From the NCBI GenBank assembly GCA_018389105.1, contig JACATO010000925.1, positions 434,001 to 498,000 of the forward strand: 64,000 bases of DNA. Direction: 5' to 3'. A program made the translations under genes and the position numbers. Below the pieces are notes generated by a model. The model was not told the DNA's origin. It made no database searches and saw only the letters and a program-made list of their open reading frames with translations. This DNA is from Nautilus pompilius (taxonomy: Eukaryota > Mollusca > Cephalopoda > Nautilida > Nautilidae). This document shows positions 1 through 11,700 of the stretch, one piece after another (within the stretch, counting starts at the first letter, position 1; every line of letters begins with the position of its first letter).

Positions 1-3000
1 AGTGCTCAGTAGAGGCCTGCAAGCTGAGACAAGCTATTACAGTTGTGTGGATTAACATAAATCTGTTTAGAATATAAAAAAAACCAAACAACAAAAAATC
101 TAGTTGTATTAGACTAGTTCATTTAGCTTCCCTCACACAACAACGTATATATTGACTGTATAAGAGTATGTAAATATTCAACTGTGATGGCTATGTTGAG
201 CTGTTTTTGATAGCATTATTATTAACCTGCTGCCCTCGGATAATGAATGGTTCAGAAACAGTAGCCCAACAGAAACTTCACTTGGTTAAATGGAGATATT
301 TTATGTACCAAAAATATGGCATTATTAGTAAACCAGACTAACTAACAAATCTGCATTTCAGCAGTCTTCCTCTGTCTCCTCCTCCAGGATTATGGTTTTT
401 CTGTTTTAGTCCTCCATCAAGATGTTTATTAAATGTTTTCGTTGCTACCACTAAGGTGATGGGAAAATGCCCTCTAAATGGCACATCACACAACTTTCCA
501 TCTTATTTGTCTCTTTAATCCAGTTTTGAGAATAGAGGCATCACCAAACTTTCCTGTTGCAGATTGTTGCATATGACACGTGCATTGAGACAATAATACA
601 AGAAAACCATCCTGAGAAAAAGAATATGCAGTTATTGATTCTAGGAAAATCAAAATGCTACAGTGGTGTATCTGATGAATAAATTACCTAGTCGTGGTTA
701 GTTAGTTAAAGCTATATTGGTGTGGTGCTATTGACTTCAGTAGAGAAGTGTTTGAATTTAGATCTTTAATTGCTGTTCAACAAATAAGGGATAGATGCTT
801 ACTGTAAAATGTTAATTATTACTGACTGCTTATTAAATAATAGTAATAAGGTGTTGTTGGGAGTCTGCGCTGAATGTTGTTTTTTTTTTGTGGAGTGCAG
901 AGTTGAGTGAATTCACCATTCCGTGTTAATAGATCAATCATTGCTGGGATTTGTCTTAGCTTTAATGTGGTGGCCTACAGTCATAATACTGACTGCACAT
1001 GCATGGAGAAATTCTACTGACAATGATAGGCTTGAGTTTTCTTCAAGATTGATTCTGTATAAATTTTCCTCTCTGTTTTACCTCTAGAAAATCAGTTTTA
1101 TAAACTAGGAAGGAACGGATGTTGATTCTGTGTAGCGCAATTCCTTTTGATTTAGGTTGAGATTATATCTGTGATTTAATTATGTTAATCCAAGGAACTA
1201 AAAATATCAGAGAACTTTAAAATCTAAAAGAAACTTAACCATTTTTAGTTCTTAGTTGTTATATTAACTAAAGTTATGATTGCAGGGGCCATCTTGACTG
1301 CAAAGGTCCTTTGGTTTTGCTACTCTTATTTAACTTAATCCACAGAAATAATAACTTAGCCAGATTGTTGCATTAGATGTAAGAGAGATTAGCTTTTAAC
1401 TGTGCAAAGAAAACAACAAAAAACAAGCTAACTCTCATCTTTTCTAATTTGAGCAGAAGGTTTGCTACTTTTTACCAACATTTCTTGTTAGGGTTCTTAC
1501 TCACTTCGGATATGAAGCCCGTCTAGTTTACAGTATGCTGCTCAGTTTTGTATCTGCCTGTTTTCCTGTCTTTACATTTTCTACCCATTTTTAAAAAGGA
1601 GAATAAAAATAAAGCAAATAATGTATACAGAGTGATTCAATCATAGTCTAAACCAAACCTCCATATAAGAATTTGTAAAAAAAGGTATTATTAGGGAACA
1701 TTGGAGCTGCTGCTGCCATTGTCTTTTGCTGGAAACATTCAGGTCGGATATTTCTAGTAGTTGTAGCGAGTTATGCCTTTAAAAGAAACTATTCAAGAGA
1801 TAAGTAATTTTCCATTGTAGGCCCAGTATTTTGTGTATGTGTGGACAGGAAGATTTTCTGGTTTAGATGCAGATTTGCTGGACTGTTTAAATCTGTTCTT
1901 GAATTAACTTTTTAATTTTGTTGATGCAACTTTGGAGACCAAAAATCTACAAGGGTGTTGTATCTCATGGGTCCAAAATACCCTATAATTATAAAGACTG
2001 GATTTCTCAATGATAAGCCCAGTCTCTGATGGTTAGCTTCTAGTTCCTAATTCACTATATCGTTCTGATTAACTTCATCTGCTTTAGACTCTAACAGAAT
2101 TTCATATGTAATTTTTTTTTTTTTTTTAAGTCAAAAATAAAATGTATGGAGAATAGTTTTTCCCAGCTCTGCTGCTTTTACAGCAGTCAATAGATGAGAC
2201 AGTCTACTGAGTAAAGTGGATATTTTTAGGTAATGCATTTTACAGTCAGTCGACACAAAGCAGAGAAATGCTTAATATTAAAGAAAGAAAGAAAGGAAAA
2301 AACAGTATAAGACTGCTTTTGCTTGCAATTGTTACAATAAATTCTTATTAATCCTAGTATCCATCTTATTCTCTCCAGAAATAGTATACATTGAAAAAAA
2401 ACTCTTTCTCATAGCTTTTGATATAAGCAGATTTGATGACTGATACAGGTGGATGTATTAATTTGATTTGATGGAGGAATTAACATAAACAAAAACAGAA
2501 CGTTCATGCAAAAAGGGCTTTGATTTAATTAGTGTAGAGCATTCCTTGCATCCTCTTGCTGATTTATCATTTAAATGTTTTTGACAAATTCCCAGCAGTT
2601 ACTGAAAGAAGATCCAATCACCTAAATTGACACCACATCCAGATTTGATAATTATCATTTCTAGAGTTCAAAAGTTGGGCATCTGATGGATTTACATTGG
2701 CTGCTTTTAGTTTCACCCCCCCCACCCTTGTTTGCTTGCTTGGGTGCCAATATCACTCAAGTCCATGATGGCTTGCTAAATTCAAGATCTAATGGATGGC
2801 TGATCCTGATTTGTGGGCTAAGGGAAGGATATGATGTCATGTGGAGGAAGTTGTTGAGGCTGTTTGCTGTTGCTGACAGGTGCATTAGCACAAATTCCAC
2901 TAGTAAATTCCAGTTTATCTAAGCCGCCTTTGTCCCGCACACTAATGGGAGAGTTTATTTCTGGGGTTAAAAGTGCACCAGACTTTGTATTCTTCAAAAA

Positions 3001-6000
3001 AAATATGTAGCAATTTCTCTGGAAGTGGGAAGGTGGCCTAAATTTTGATTACTTAGCTAATACTATCATGACATCTTATTTTTTTGGTTTTTCTTGTTTT
3101 TTTTGTCAAACATGACTTCATTTTTTACTTTCCTATTATCTACATCAGATTTCCATCTATTTTCTAAGCCCTCATATTTCAGTGCCACCATGTTTGCATA
3201 AAGTTTGTTGCCAAATGCATCTGGGCTAACTAGCACAGGTTTTGCTTCCATTTTTGCTAATTTATTGATCTCATACAAATCAACAAATTGTGTTTTTAAT
3301 TCAAACTTTGTAAAAGATCAAATTCTGCTTGCTTTATGTGTTTTCTGTATTTTAAAGTGAATATTACAGTCAGATACAGGTCAAGGGCAGATAATCCAAA
3401 ACAAACAAACTAAAATGATAATAGGTTTTGTTTCATGATTAACTGGTGATGTGGCTTTGCCAAAGGCATGTTGGAATTAAGAGAAATAACATACTATTGA
3501 TATGTTATTTGATACTGGTGACTGCTTGTTCAGAGTAGTAATTTTTCTTTCTTTGTGAAAATCCAGCCAGTCAGTCTCTCCTGGATGTAGTAGTACTATT
3601 ACTTTGGGTTAAGATATATTTTGCAACTCAGTAAATGTCACAGAACAAGTTACCTACCCTAAAGCAGCTTTGTGACTATTTTTTAATTTAAAAATAAATT
3701 TTAAAAAAAAATCTGCTTGCATGTAGCACCATTTGTGACTTTTATATATATTTATTCTAAGGTTTTAACTTGACTCAATCATACAATCAGAGAAACTTCA
3801 GGATTGCTGCTTTTTAAAATATGTTTTTGGTTTAAATGAATTACCAGGGTAAGTAAACCCCTTTTATTTAAATTGTTTGTTTGTTTTTTGTTTTTATTAA
3901 CGAGATACCATTTGGAAAGATCAAAGCTCTGAATACTTTGTTTTAAAGAGCCTTGAGATTTTAAGGCTATACTGATAACTGTGATGAAAACTTATGCTAC
4001 TGCTATGTTATCTACTAAAAAGTGGAGAGGATTGGGAGGTGAATCAACCTTCTCTTTTGAATCTCTGTTCTCTCCTCCTCGACACTGATCTAGATATACA
4101 CCACAGCTTAAAATTGGTTGCAGTAACTCAGAAGCTATCTTTGATGTGCTAATAGACCATATATTAACTGAGACGATCACGGGAAAAGAATTAGGAAGGG
4201 GAGACGGTACATAATGCTTCATTGTAATTGTGATTTATCAAAGTCAGGAGTTTATTCGCAGGAATATGCCATTTGCAAAATTAGGCTCTGTATAAACAGA
4301 ACAAAGTTTGGGGCTTCATTGTACAAGCTAATACTAGTTTTAATTTTTTTCAATAAATTACTCTCTCTACAAACTCATATCAGGTACGTATGGTGCATGC
4401 GTTGGCAGGAGAAAGAAGCAAACCCCTTTAAAACAATTTTCCAGTCTATCATCTCTGGGACCCTAGTATTCACCAACTAAAATAATTAGCCTATATCTCT
4501 TCCTCCTCCCCCCCCACACACACACTTTCACAATTACTCATGAAAAAGCAGCCCAAAACCTAATTGGGAAAATACTAAGCCTAAATTTTTGTTATTTTTG
4601 TTTCTATCTAGTATCAGCTCTTTAAAGGGAGCAAATTTGTTTTGTTGATTATTTTCCTCGATACGATTAAAAAAAACCTAACTACTGTTAATCGTGTCTT
4701 GTTTATCATACTGTATTTATAAATATAACACCATTTACTTGCTGGAGATCATTGGTTATTTATGCTTGTTATCTTCCAGAAAATGCAAAATTTTGATCCT
4801 TATTGTATTAATGAAGAATGCGAGCATTTTGCAGAAGAGAGCATAGACCTAGTTGTGCCCCGAGCATAGCAAAATTGCCTTTCATAGTACTACACGATAT
4901 AAAGGTCGATATAAAGGTTGGCATAGTTTCCTTGATACTGAAACCAGTTTCTTGCATCATCAAAAACAAACTGGGTCTTTGCACTAACACCTGATTTAGA
5001 TTAACTATTAATGCAATCCTGTTTTTTTTTTGCCCTAAAAGGTCCTAAAATGAACATTGTCTACAGTTTGTCATTGGAAGGTAAGCTTGTGTTGTTGCTG
5101 TCTTCATCTGGTGTTTTCTTAAAGTCTACTCTCTTGTAAAACGATCCAAGTGTATTTATGTTGTTTGTTTCAGGGAATCACCAGGGAACCAAGGCTCAGT
5201 CAGGGGCAGGTTTTATATAATGGATATTCGCGCTGGTATGTTATTACTGCGTGACTATTGGGATTTCAGGTGTCACAAAGAATACATATGTGGTTTCCTA
5301 TAAAGGATTTGGTTTTTTTTTTTGGCCTTATAAATGTTAATTCATGCATTTTTTCCCCTGATTTAGAGTCCAGCGCTTTTCGCATTATAACTTTTGTTGT
5401 TTCTGTTTTTTTTAAATCTACAAGGAAAAAATGTTACATTATTTCTACAAATTTCCGAGTCTTTACTTTACAAACACAAATCGTTACTACTTAAAAAATG
5501 CTAACGAGCTGAAACTTAATTTTGTTCTTGACAGTTTGTGTTCGCAGGGGACTTAAATTTGGCATAATGTCCATTGATGATGCTGAGTGCTATGTCATGA
5601 GAGTTCTACTCTCTCAAAAGAACAACAAATTGGAAAGGGGGGGGGAAAGAAAAAATCAGATTATCTTCCCTAGACACATTTTCTTTGGGAAAAGTTAAAT
5701 ACATGGTTTTTTCTCATCTAAAATGTATTTGCATAAACAGTATATAGATACACACCAACACCGAAGGTAGGGTTAGTATGGCTGATTCCATCACTTCGTT
5801 AACTAATGAACTCTGGTGGTAACAGGGAAAAGTTATTTATGGAAAGGAAAGGGTTAGTTTGGCCATTTCTAATTACATTATCAGGTAAATGCACATCCAT
5901 GGTAGCAACACAAACTTAGGTTCTTCACTTAACAATGTGATGGGAAATGGTCAAACCAACCATTTCCTTTTTGTAAATAACATCAGGAACTATTTCCTGT

Positions 6001-8230
6001 TCACACGTGCACACTCATTTACCCATTGAAAAATTGTTTCATTAAAATAAATTAAACAAAATGATAAAAATACTTAGTTTTATGTTGATTATAACTTTCT
6101 GAAAATTAAAATCAGAAATAATCTTTATTGTTTAACACTCGAGCATCACTTTTGTTTTGTTTTTAAATGAGTCAGATGGTATTCATTGATGGTGCTAGTG
6201 GAAATGAAATTAGTTTGTTTATTTATTAGCTTCTCCTAATCTAGGTAGAAGGATGCTAAACAAATGAGACAATCTGTTTATTAGAGAATTTATCTAATGT
6301 GGCTAATAGGTGGTGCTAGAATTTCACTATAGCATGTTTGGAGATATAATAAAGCAATAGCCCTGTAATTCCCAGGTTACACAGAGATCTATTATGAGAT
6401 GTGCAACAAATACGATTTTGTCAGTCTGTGTATAACGCACCAACAGAAGTATGTGATACTGCAAAAAAGGGATAGCATAGAAACTTATGAGGCTGGAAAA
6501 CCATTAAGGTTAATTCAGAGTTACCAGACAGATTGGGAAAGACATGATCTGCAGCTATCTTGCCATTTGTAATAGTTAATTTACCACCTTGACCTCTGTG
6601 CACCCTGTATTTGTTGGCAAATAAGAGTTCTAAATGTTTAAATTCTTTAATGACTCAAAATGTCTTTAGCAGGTCTTTATCATCCGCACACAAAACCCTG
6701 AAGGTTTGCTTGTCATAAACTCTGAACATTCTGGTTGATAATCACAATTATTTAATTTTGTTTTAACTATTTAATCCTATGGCCATACCATATTTGTTGA
6801 TATGCAGGTCTTGGTAAAGGGGAATGGGGTACTTAGTTTATCTTGAATTGCTTATGGATTTAAATTATTTTTAAAAGGATGCTAAAAATTTTAATTTATC
6901 CCCATAACTGAAAAAAAAATTTTTTTTGTCATTGTCACCTAGATCATTAATTTCATGGGAGATTTCAATAAATGCATAGGTGTTGCCATGGCTGCTCTGT
7001 CCAGACCTCAAGCAATTGTATGTCAGAGTTGTGCATAATCCTGTGTGGTATTTGCTTGTGCATCATAGTTGTGCAAAATGGCTGGCTCTGTGTTTTGTTT
7101 ATGTAAGATCTGAGAACATTAGTGCTTTTTACTTCAAGAGAGCTCCAAAACAAGATAGCTGGCAGATGAACATGACTTTTTTGATGATTAGTAACTAGTA
7201 ACTTTAATCTCAAATCCAAATTTCAAACAAACAAAAACAAACTGTGCCTTTGAATGTGTATGAATAATCAAATTGCTTTTTTTTTTACACAGCATGGTAG
7301 AAAGTTTTATCATTAGAAAAGAAATAACTATATTACAGACTTCAGAAAGCGATTGTATTGGTCTAGTATTTAAACTTGTTTTGTGGTGCCATTGTTGGGC
7401 AATAATTTCTTTATCTAGATCTCTGGTTTGAACTTGTGACTACTACTAGCTGTGTCCATAACCTTTGGACTGTTCAGTAGGGGCCATCCCATTTTTTATT
7501 GGCTGAGAGATGATGGTCATTGATTGGTTAATGGCTTAGTGATGGCTGCTATATTCACAAGTTTAAACCACAGGAATCTTTGCAATGATATGGCTGCTTC
7601 TACAGAAGGAAATTAATCCACATCTATTTACTAGTGTGAAATGAATTCATTTTCGGTGCTGTTGTTGGTTCGGTTTCCATCCTGATCCATGTGGTTTATT
7701 GATTTTAAATGATTAAGATTTTTGCAAGTTGTATTTCCATTAAATATTAAATTTCTTTTTGCCATTTTAACTGTCATTGGCTTAGATTCGAATTTGTTCA
7801 TATGTCATGGCTGCTGTCTGTATTTGCTCACTTGATTATTTGACAAAAAAGTGATGTTTTTTGTGCTGTGAAACATGAAAAAGTGGAGTATAGTGAAAAT
7901 GAATGTGTTACATTAAACCGTTTGGAAAGTTTCCAATTACTACATTTAGTTAACTTTGCAGATTAATTTGTACTGTGCTCTCCATGAAGGTTGCTTCTAA
8001 TGTTATGCAGAAATGGTAATTGGTAATGATGACATGTCACAGATTTGTATATGGACAGAAAAGGAGATCAGATTGCACGTTGGATAGCTAACAAGAAGAA
8101 ATGAGATAGAAAGGAGTAGGAACTTCAGTGTTTGTGGTTTTAGAGTGGGTGGTTGGCAGGAATATTACAGAACTGTCAGCAATTAACAAAGAAAAAAATA
8201 AGTGAATATTAGAAACAAGGCAAAAATTGT
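1..8230. other. Non-coding stretch, probable receptor intron
   Basis: This stretch lies downstream, on the minus strand, of the receptor exon's splice donor, so I infer that it is intron. It is AT-rich, has stops in all frames and carries only short chance open frames. I looked on the minus strand for the next expected receptor exon (third helix with a DRY-type motif) and did not see it, so the intron should continue past the window edge. An 80-residue open frame at 3066-3308 (minus) is the most protein-like string here, but I cannot name it. Confidence 0.5.
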
Positions 8231-8239
8231 TGACTTACC
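8231..8239 (-). other. Splice donor of receptor exon
   Basis: On the minus strand the reading frame runs through codons for Val-Glu-Ile-Tyr and the first base of a Gly codon, then meets GTAAGTCA, a near-perfect donor. The intron is phase 1. From memory, vertebrate HTR2 genes also have an intron at the end of the second helix (after the residues LYG), which supports the 5-HT2 assignment. Confidence 0.85.
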
Positions 8240-8548
8240 ATATATTTCCACAACCATACCGATTGGCATGACAAGGACAGACACCAGAAAGTCTGCAATA
8301 GCTAGGGACATCAAGAAGTAATTGGTCATGTTCTGTAGCCGGCGTTCCCAGCACACAGCCATGCACACAAGTAGGTTCCCCAGGGCTGCGCATAAGATCA
8401 CAAGTAACAGTGAAACCATCTCCCATCGCATGCTGTGTGGGGCTGTGGAAAGGGCTTCTGTGGATGAGTTCCTACAATCTGTAGAATTCCATAATCCTGT
8501 GGAGGAAGCGTTCCTGCACAACACCATGCTACTGATGGTGGTAGTCAT
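8239..8548 (-). CDS. 5-HT2-like serotonin receptor, first coding exon (partial gene)
   Basis: The exon encodes the first 103 residues plus one base of a class A amine GPCR, a plasma-membrane receptor that would bind serotonin outside and couple to a G protein inside. The N-tail (about 1-41) has three N-glycosylation sequons at N13, N21 and N27. Helix 1 (about 43-66) holds the GN signature with N58 at position 1.50. The first loop reads WERRLQN. Helix 2 (about 77-101) reads NYFLMSLAIAD, with D86 at position 2.50, the sodium-binding aspartate, followed by LVMP. NYFLMSLAIAD is the same string found in 5-HT2A/2C, and the loop is the arthropod version. The chosen ATG has A at -3. Frame is uninterrupted and ends at a good donor, so I read it as a working exon. 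Helices 3-7 are not in the window. Amine receptor class is very likely; the 5-HT2 subtype is likely; a related dopamine or octopamine receptor is the alternative. Confidence 0.85.
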
Positions 8549-8582
8549 TTTACAGTTATCTCCATTTTATGGTGATCATCAT
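8545..8582 (-). promoter_or_regulatory. Two short upstream ORFs before the receptor start codon
   Basis: Between the candidate splice acceptor and the main ATG the minus strand contains ATGs at 8582 and 8579, giving a frame MMITIKWR then stop at 8556. A second upstream ATG at 8565 gives MEITVK, whose TGA overlaps the main start as ATGA (8548-8545). If this is 5' UTR, ribosomes would meet both before the receptor ORF, which usually lowers translation or imposes reinitiation. The sequence facts are direct; the regulatory role is inference. Confidence 0.5.
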
Positions 8583-8593
8583 TGGCCAGGTAA

Positions 8594-8609
8594 CCTGAAG
8601 ATGAAGAAG
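8594..8609 (-). other. Candidate splice acceptor before receptor exon
   Basis: On the minus strand a pyrimidine-rich run, CTTCTTCATCTTCAG, ends at 8595 and is followed by GTTACC. If used, the exon is 8239-8594 with 46 bases of 5' UTR, and at least one more 5' UTR exon lies at higher coordinates. No transcript evidence is available, so a promoter just upstream of 8594 remains possible. Confidence 0.5.
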
Positions 8610-8694
8610 TAGTATATATATATATTTTGTTTTGTTTTTTCTATCGTTCTGGCTACAGGCCGAATTCACTTGTGCCAGTGCCTTTTTTCTTTAG

Positions 8695-8716
8695 GCTGCT
8701 GCTGCTGCTGCTGCTA
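8695..8716. repeat. (GCT)n microsatellite
   Basis: About seven GCT units lie roughly 100 bp upstream of the receptor exon, inside the probable 5' intron or promoter region. Not in any recognised reading frame. Confidence 0.9.
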
Positions 8717-11700
8717 TCCTATACTGGCCTGATAGCTGTGGAAGATAGATACAGCTACTGATGCTTAAGAAAGACTGCTTAGCTTATCATAGACCTGAAC
8801 TGTAGACAGATTCTGATCCTCTCTGGCTTCATTTAAATAACTTGCTGACTAAACAATGTACATCCCCTAAAAAGACACACACACTCTTTCCATCCTGTTC
8901 TCCAGTTATCAGTTATCTCTCCCTACCAAGTATCTTCATTAAAACTGTTTTAAAAGGATTTATTTCCTCAGGTAACCTCTCTCAGTCTCATTCTGTTTCT
9001 GTATTTATTTACCTTGCCAAATGGAATCATCTGATTATTGAGCCACATGCCTGTAGAGAGTTTGTAGCAGCTCATCATCACCTGATCATTCTTGAATAAA
9101 TAAATACCATCAGAATTTCTCCCATCAGACCTCTAAGATGATGGACTCAGATAAGTTTTCTACCATATATGTGTGTTTATATATATATATATTTTGTTTT
9201 GTTTTTTTTAACACAAATTTTAATTTGAAACATCTGTTTTTTTGATAACTAAGTAATTTCTAATTCCCAATAACAAATATTTTACATTGGTGGTATTAAA
9301 CCAAAAGTCATGAATTTGCTAGCAGGACAAGTCCAGAATCAGTGTGAATGCTTTGTTACAGGAATGATACAATTACTTGCATTGCTTTTGCATTGGTCAG
9401 TGTCTGAAGTTCTTAGCATTCAATTTCTTGGTTAATCTCTAATTACTGGCATCAGGTGAATTTCTATATTTGGTCATTTAGTACTGTAAAAACAGCACAT
9501 CTTAGATAATGCACAACCTGGTTGAATACTACTACCTGTCTCGTCACATATTGGGAGGTGGGGTGTCTAAGATCTGCTTTCTAGAAAAGAAGGAAAAAAA
9601 CTGTTCAGAGTTTTAACTTTTGAATTTATCATTAAAAGAAAAGATGTGTTTAAATTATAAAAAAACAACATGAAAGGCTTGAGATAATATTTTTGAGTAG
9701 TCTCGTTATTAAATTATTAGATAACTACTGTTATTGGTTAAAGATCATTAATAAATGACTAATAATAATAGCTGCTTTTAGAAACTTTGGGGAAACTTAT
9801 ATAGGAACGGGTGCCAAAAAAACAAAGCAAGAAATCATCTCGCTGATCAGTCAGTAAGTAAGATGGTCCTCAGGGTTTGGGCTAAGTCTATGTGATGGAA
9901 ACGGGTTTTTTTTTAATGTATATGTCCCATGGATAATGCCAGAATGGCTACATTCCTGGCTAAATATTTCCAGATTCTGAACATATTCCAAGAGAGAGAG
10001 AGAGAGAGAAAAAATTGGATGTATAACAAGAATCATGTGAACTTTTTACTTTATTGCTGTTTAGAAATTTTTATTGAGTTTTTTTACCTTCTAAATTTAC
10101 TTGGCAAGAAATATTTATTCCTGGTACAATGTTTAGAGGAGGGGGGGCCCTGAAGAAACTCTGTAAATTATGTGAAACCAGGCTCATGTCTATTAAGTGG
10201 GATTCTTAGACATTAAACCGTATGCTGTAGTTCTGTGTCATGCATCAACAACCATGTTACTAAAGAATGCTTTATGGCTATTTAGATTTAAATAACTTGA
10301 ACCAGTGTCTTTCTGATTGAGAATTTATGGTAGTGGTGAAGAGTAGGTTTGAATTCACACACTTAACTTGCTGTTTTACAGAAACTTGGCGGTCAAAATG
10401 CTGCAAACCTCACATTAATTGGCTACTTTTCTGTGGACTTATTAGAAGCTGCTAGTTTTATTCCACAACAATGAGTGTATGTATTACATATTTCAAAATA
10501 TATATATATAAGCTTATAATGAAGAACTGTAACTAACTGACGTTTTGTTCGTTTGTGTTTTTTAACTGCTCAAAATTCTGTCAGTCATTGCAGCAACGAG
10601 GAATTAAATTTGCTGATACGACCTATCCAGGCACCTCTGACCATTCTATTACATATATATAAAGGTATTTCTCTGTCTCCTGACCCTGTAGCTTATTTGC
10701 TGAAATTTATGTTATGTACTTCGCCTGTCCTTAATCCGAAAGTCAGTTGCCTGAAGTTTCTACCTGAATTACAGAGAAGAACATTTTTTTATGAAACGCA
10801 AGAAATGTTCCAAAGATAAAGGGATTTTTGTGTGTTTATTATTTAAGAAAAGAGTATTGGCAGGAAACTCACCTTTGATTTGAAATTGAAAATTAGTGTG
10901 GTTGAGCCCTTCTAATTTACCGAATGCTTTAGTAATTCATGAAATGGACTCCTGAAGTTGTGGTGCAAATAGTCATATTAAAATAATGTGGATACAAAAT
11001 AAAAGCCTTTCACTCTGCAACATTACAGAGGAGGAATAGAGAGAAAAAGCACTAACAACCTAAAGAAATTAATGCATATATCCCCCCCCACAAATATGCT
11101 GTACTATTACTCAGTCTTGAGGTATGACTGAATATTGATTTTCTTTCTGGATTTATTGAACTATGCAGTGTGCTTTAACACAGGTAGTGTAGATTAGTGT
11201 AAATGACTTGGTAATAAAGGGTTTGATAAGTAAGCTATATTATTTGACAGATTATTTTAAAAACATTCCAATTAGTTTTTAAGATGGGATGACACATTAC
11301 CAGTACTGTATACGTGTATACTTACATATTAAAATTGACAGTGCTGCCACCTATTGGTGTGTATATTGTGGACTTACTGATGAAATATTCAATATTTAAT
11401 ACATGATCCAATTTAATGGTACTTATAGTTGTATGTAAATATAAATATATAGCTAAAATTTAATACATGTAAAATACAAATGTTATTTGCCAACCTTGCA
11501 CATGTATATATTTTAATTTTGTGAGATATACATTTTATTTCTACATAGTCTGGCACTTTCACTCATTCTGGATGCATATGGCTTGTACTTGAAATCAACA
11601 GGCAGGCTGTTTGAAATTTTAAAAACTAAACTTGGTGAATAACTTAGAGACAAAGTTTATTTTGCAAGAATGACGACTAACTGACGGTATTGTGAGTGAA

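Noticed and set aside
1622-1660. TATACAGAGTGATTCAATCA, which looks like a mariner-type terminus
   Set aside because: No matching opposite end or transposase fragment within 2 kb.
8322-8612. 96-residue plus-strand frame over the receptor exon
   Set aside because: It is antisense to the receptor exon, which has clear helix motifs and a donor site.
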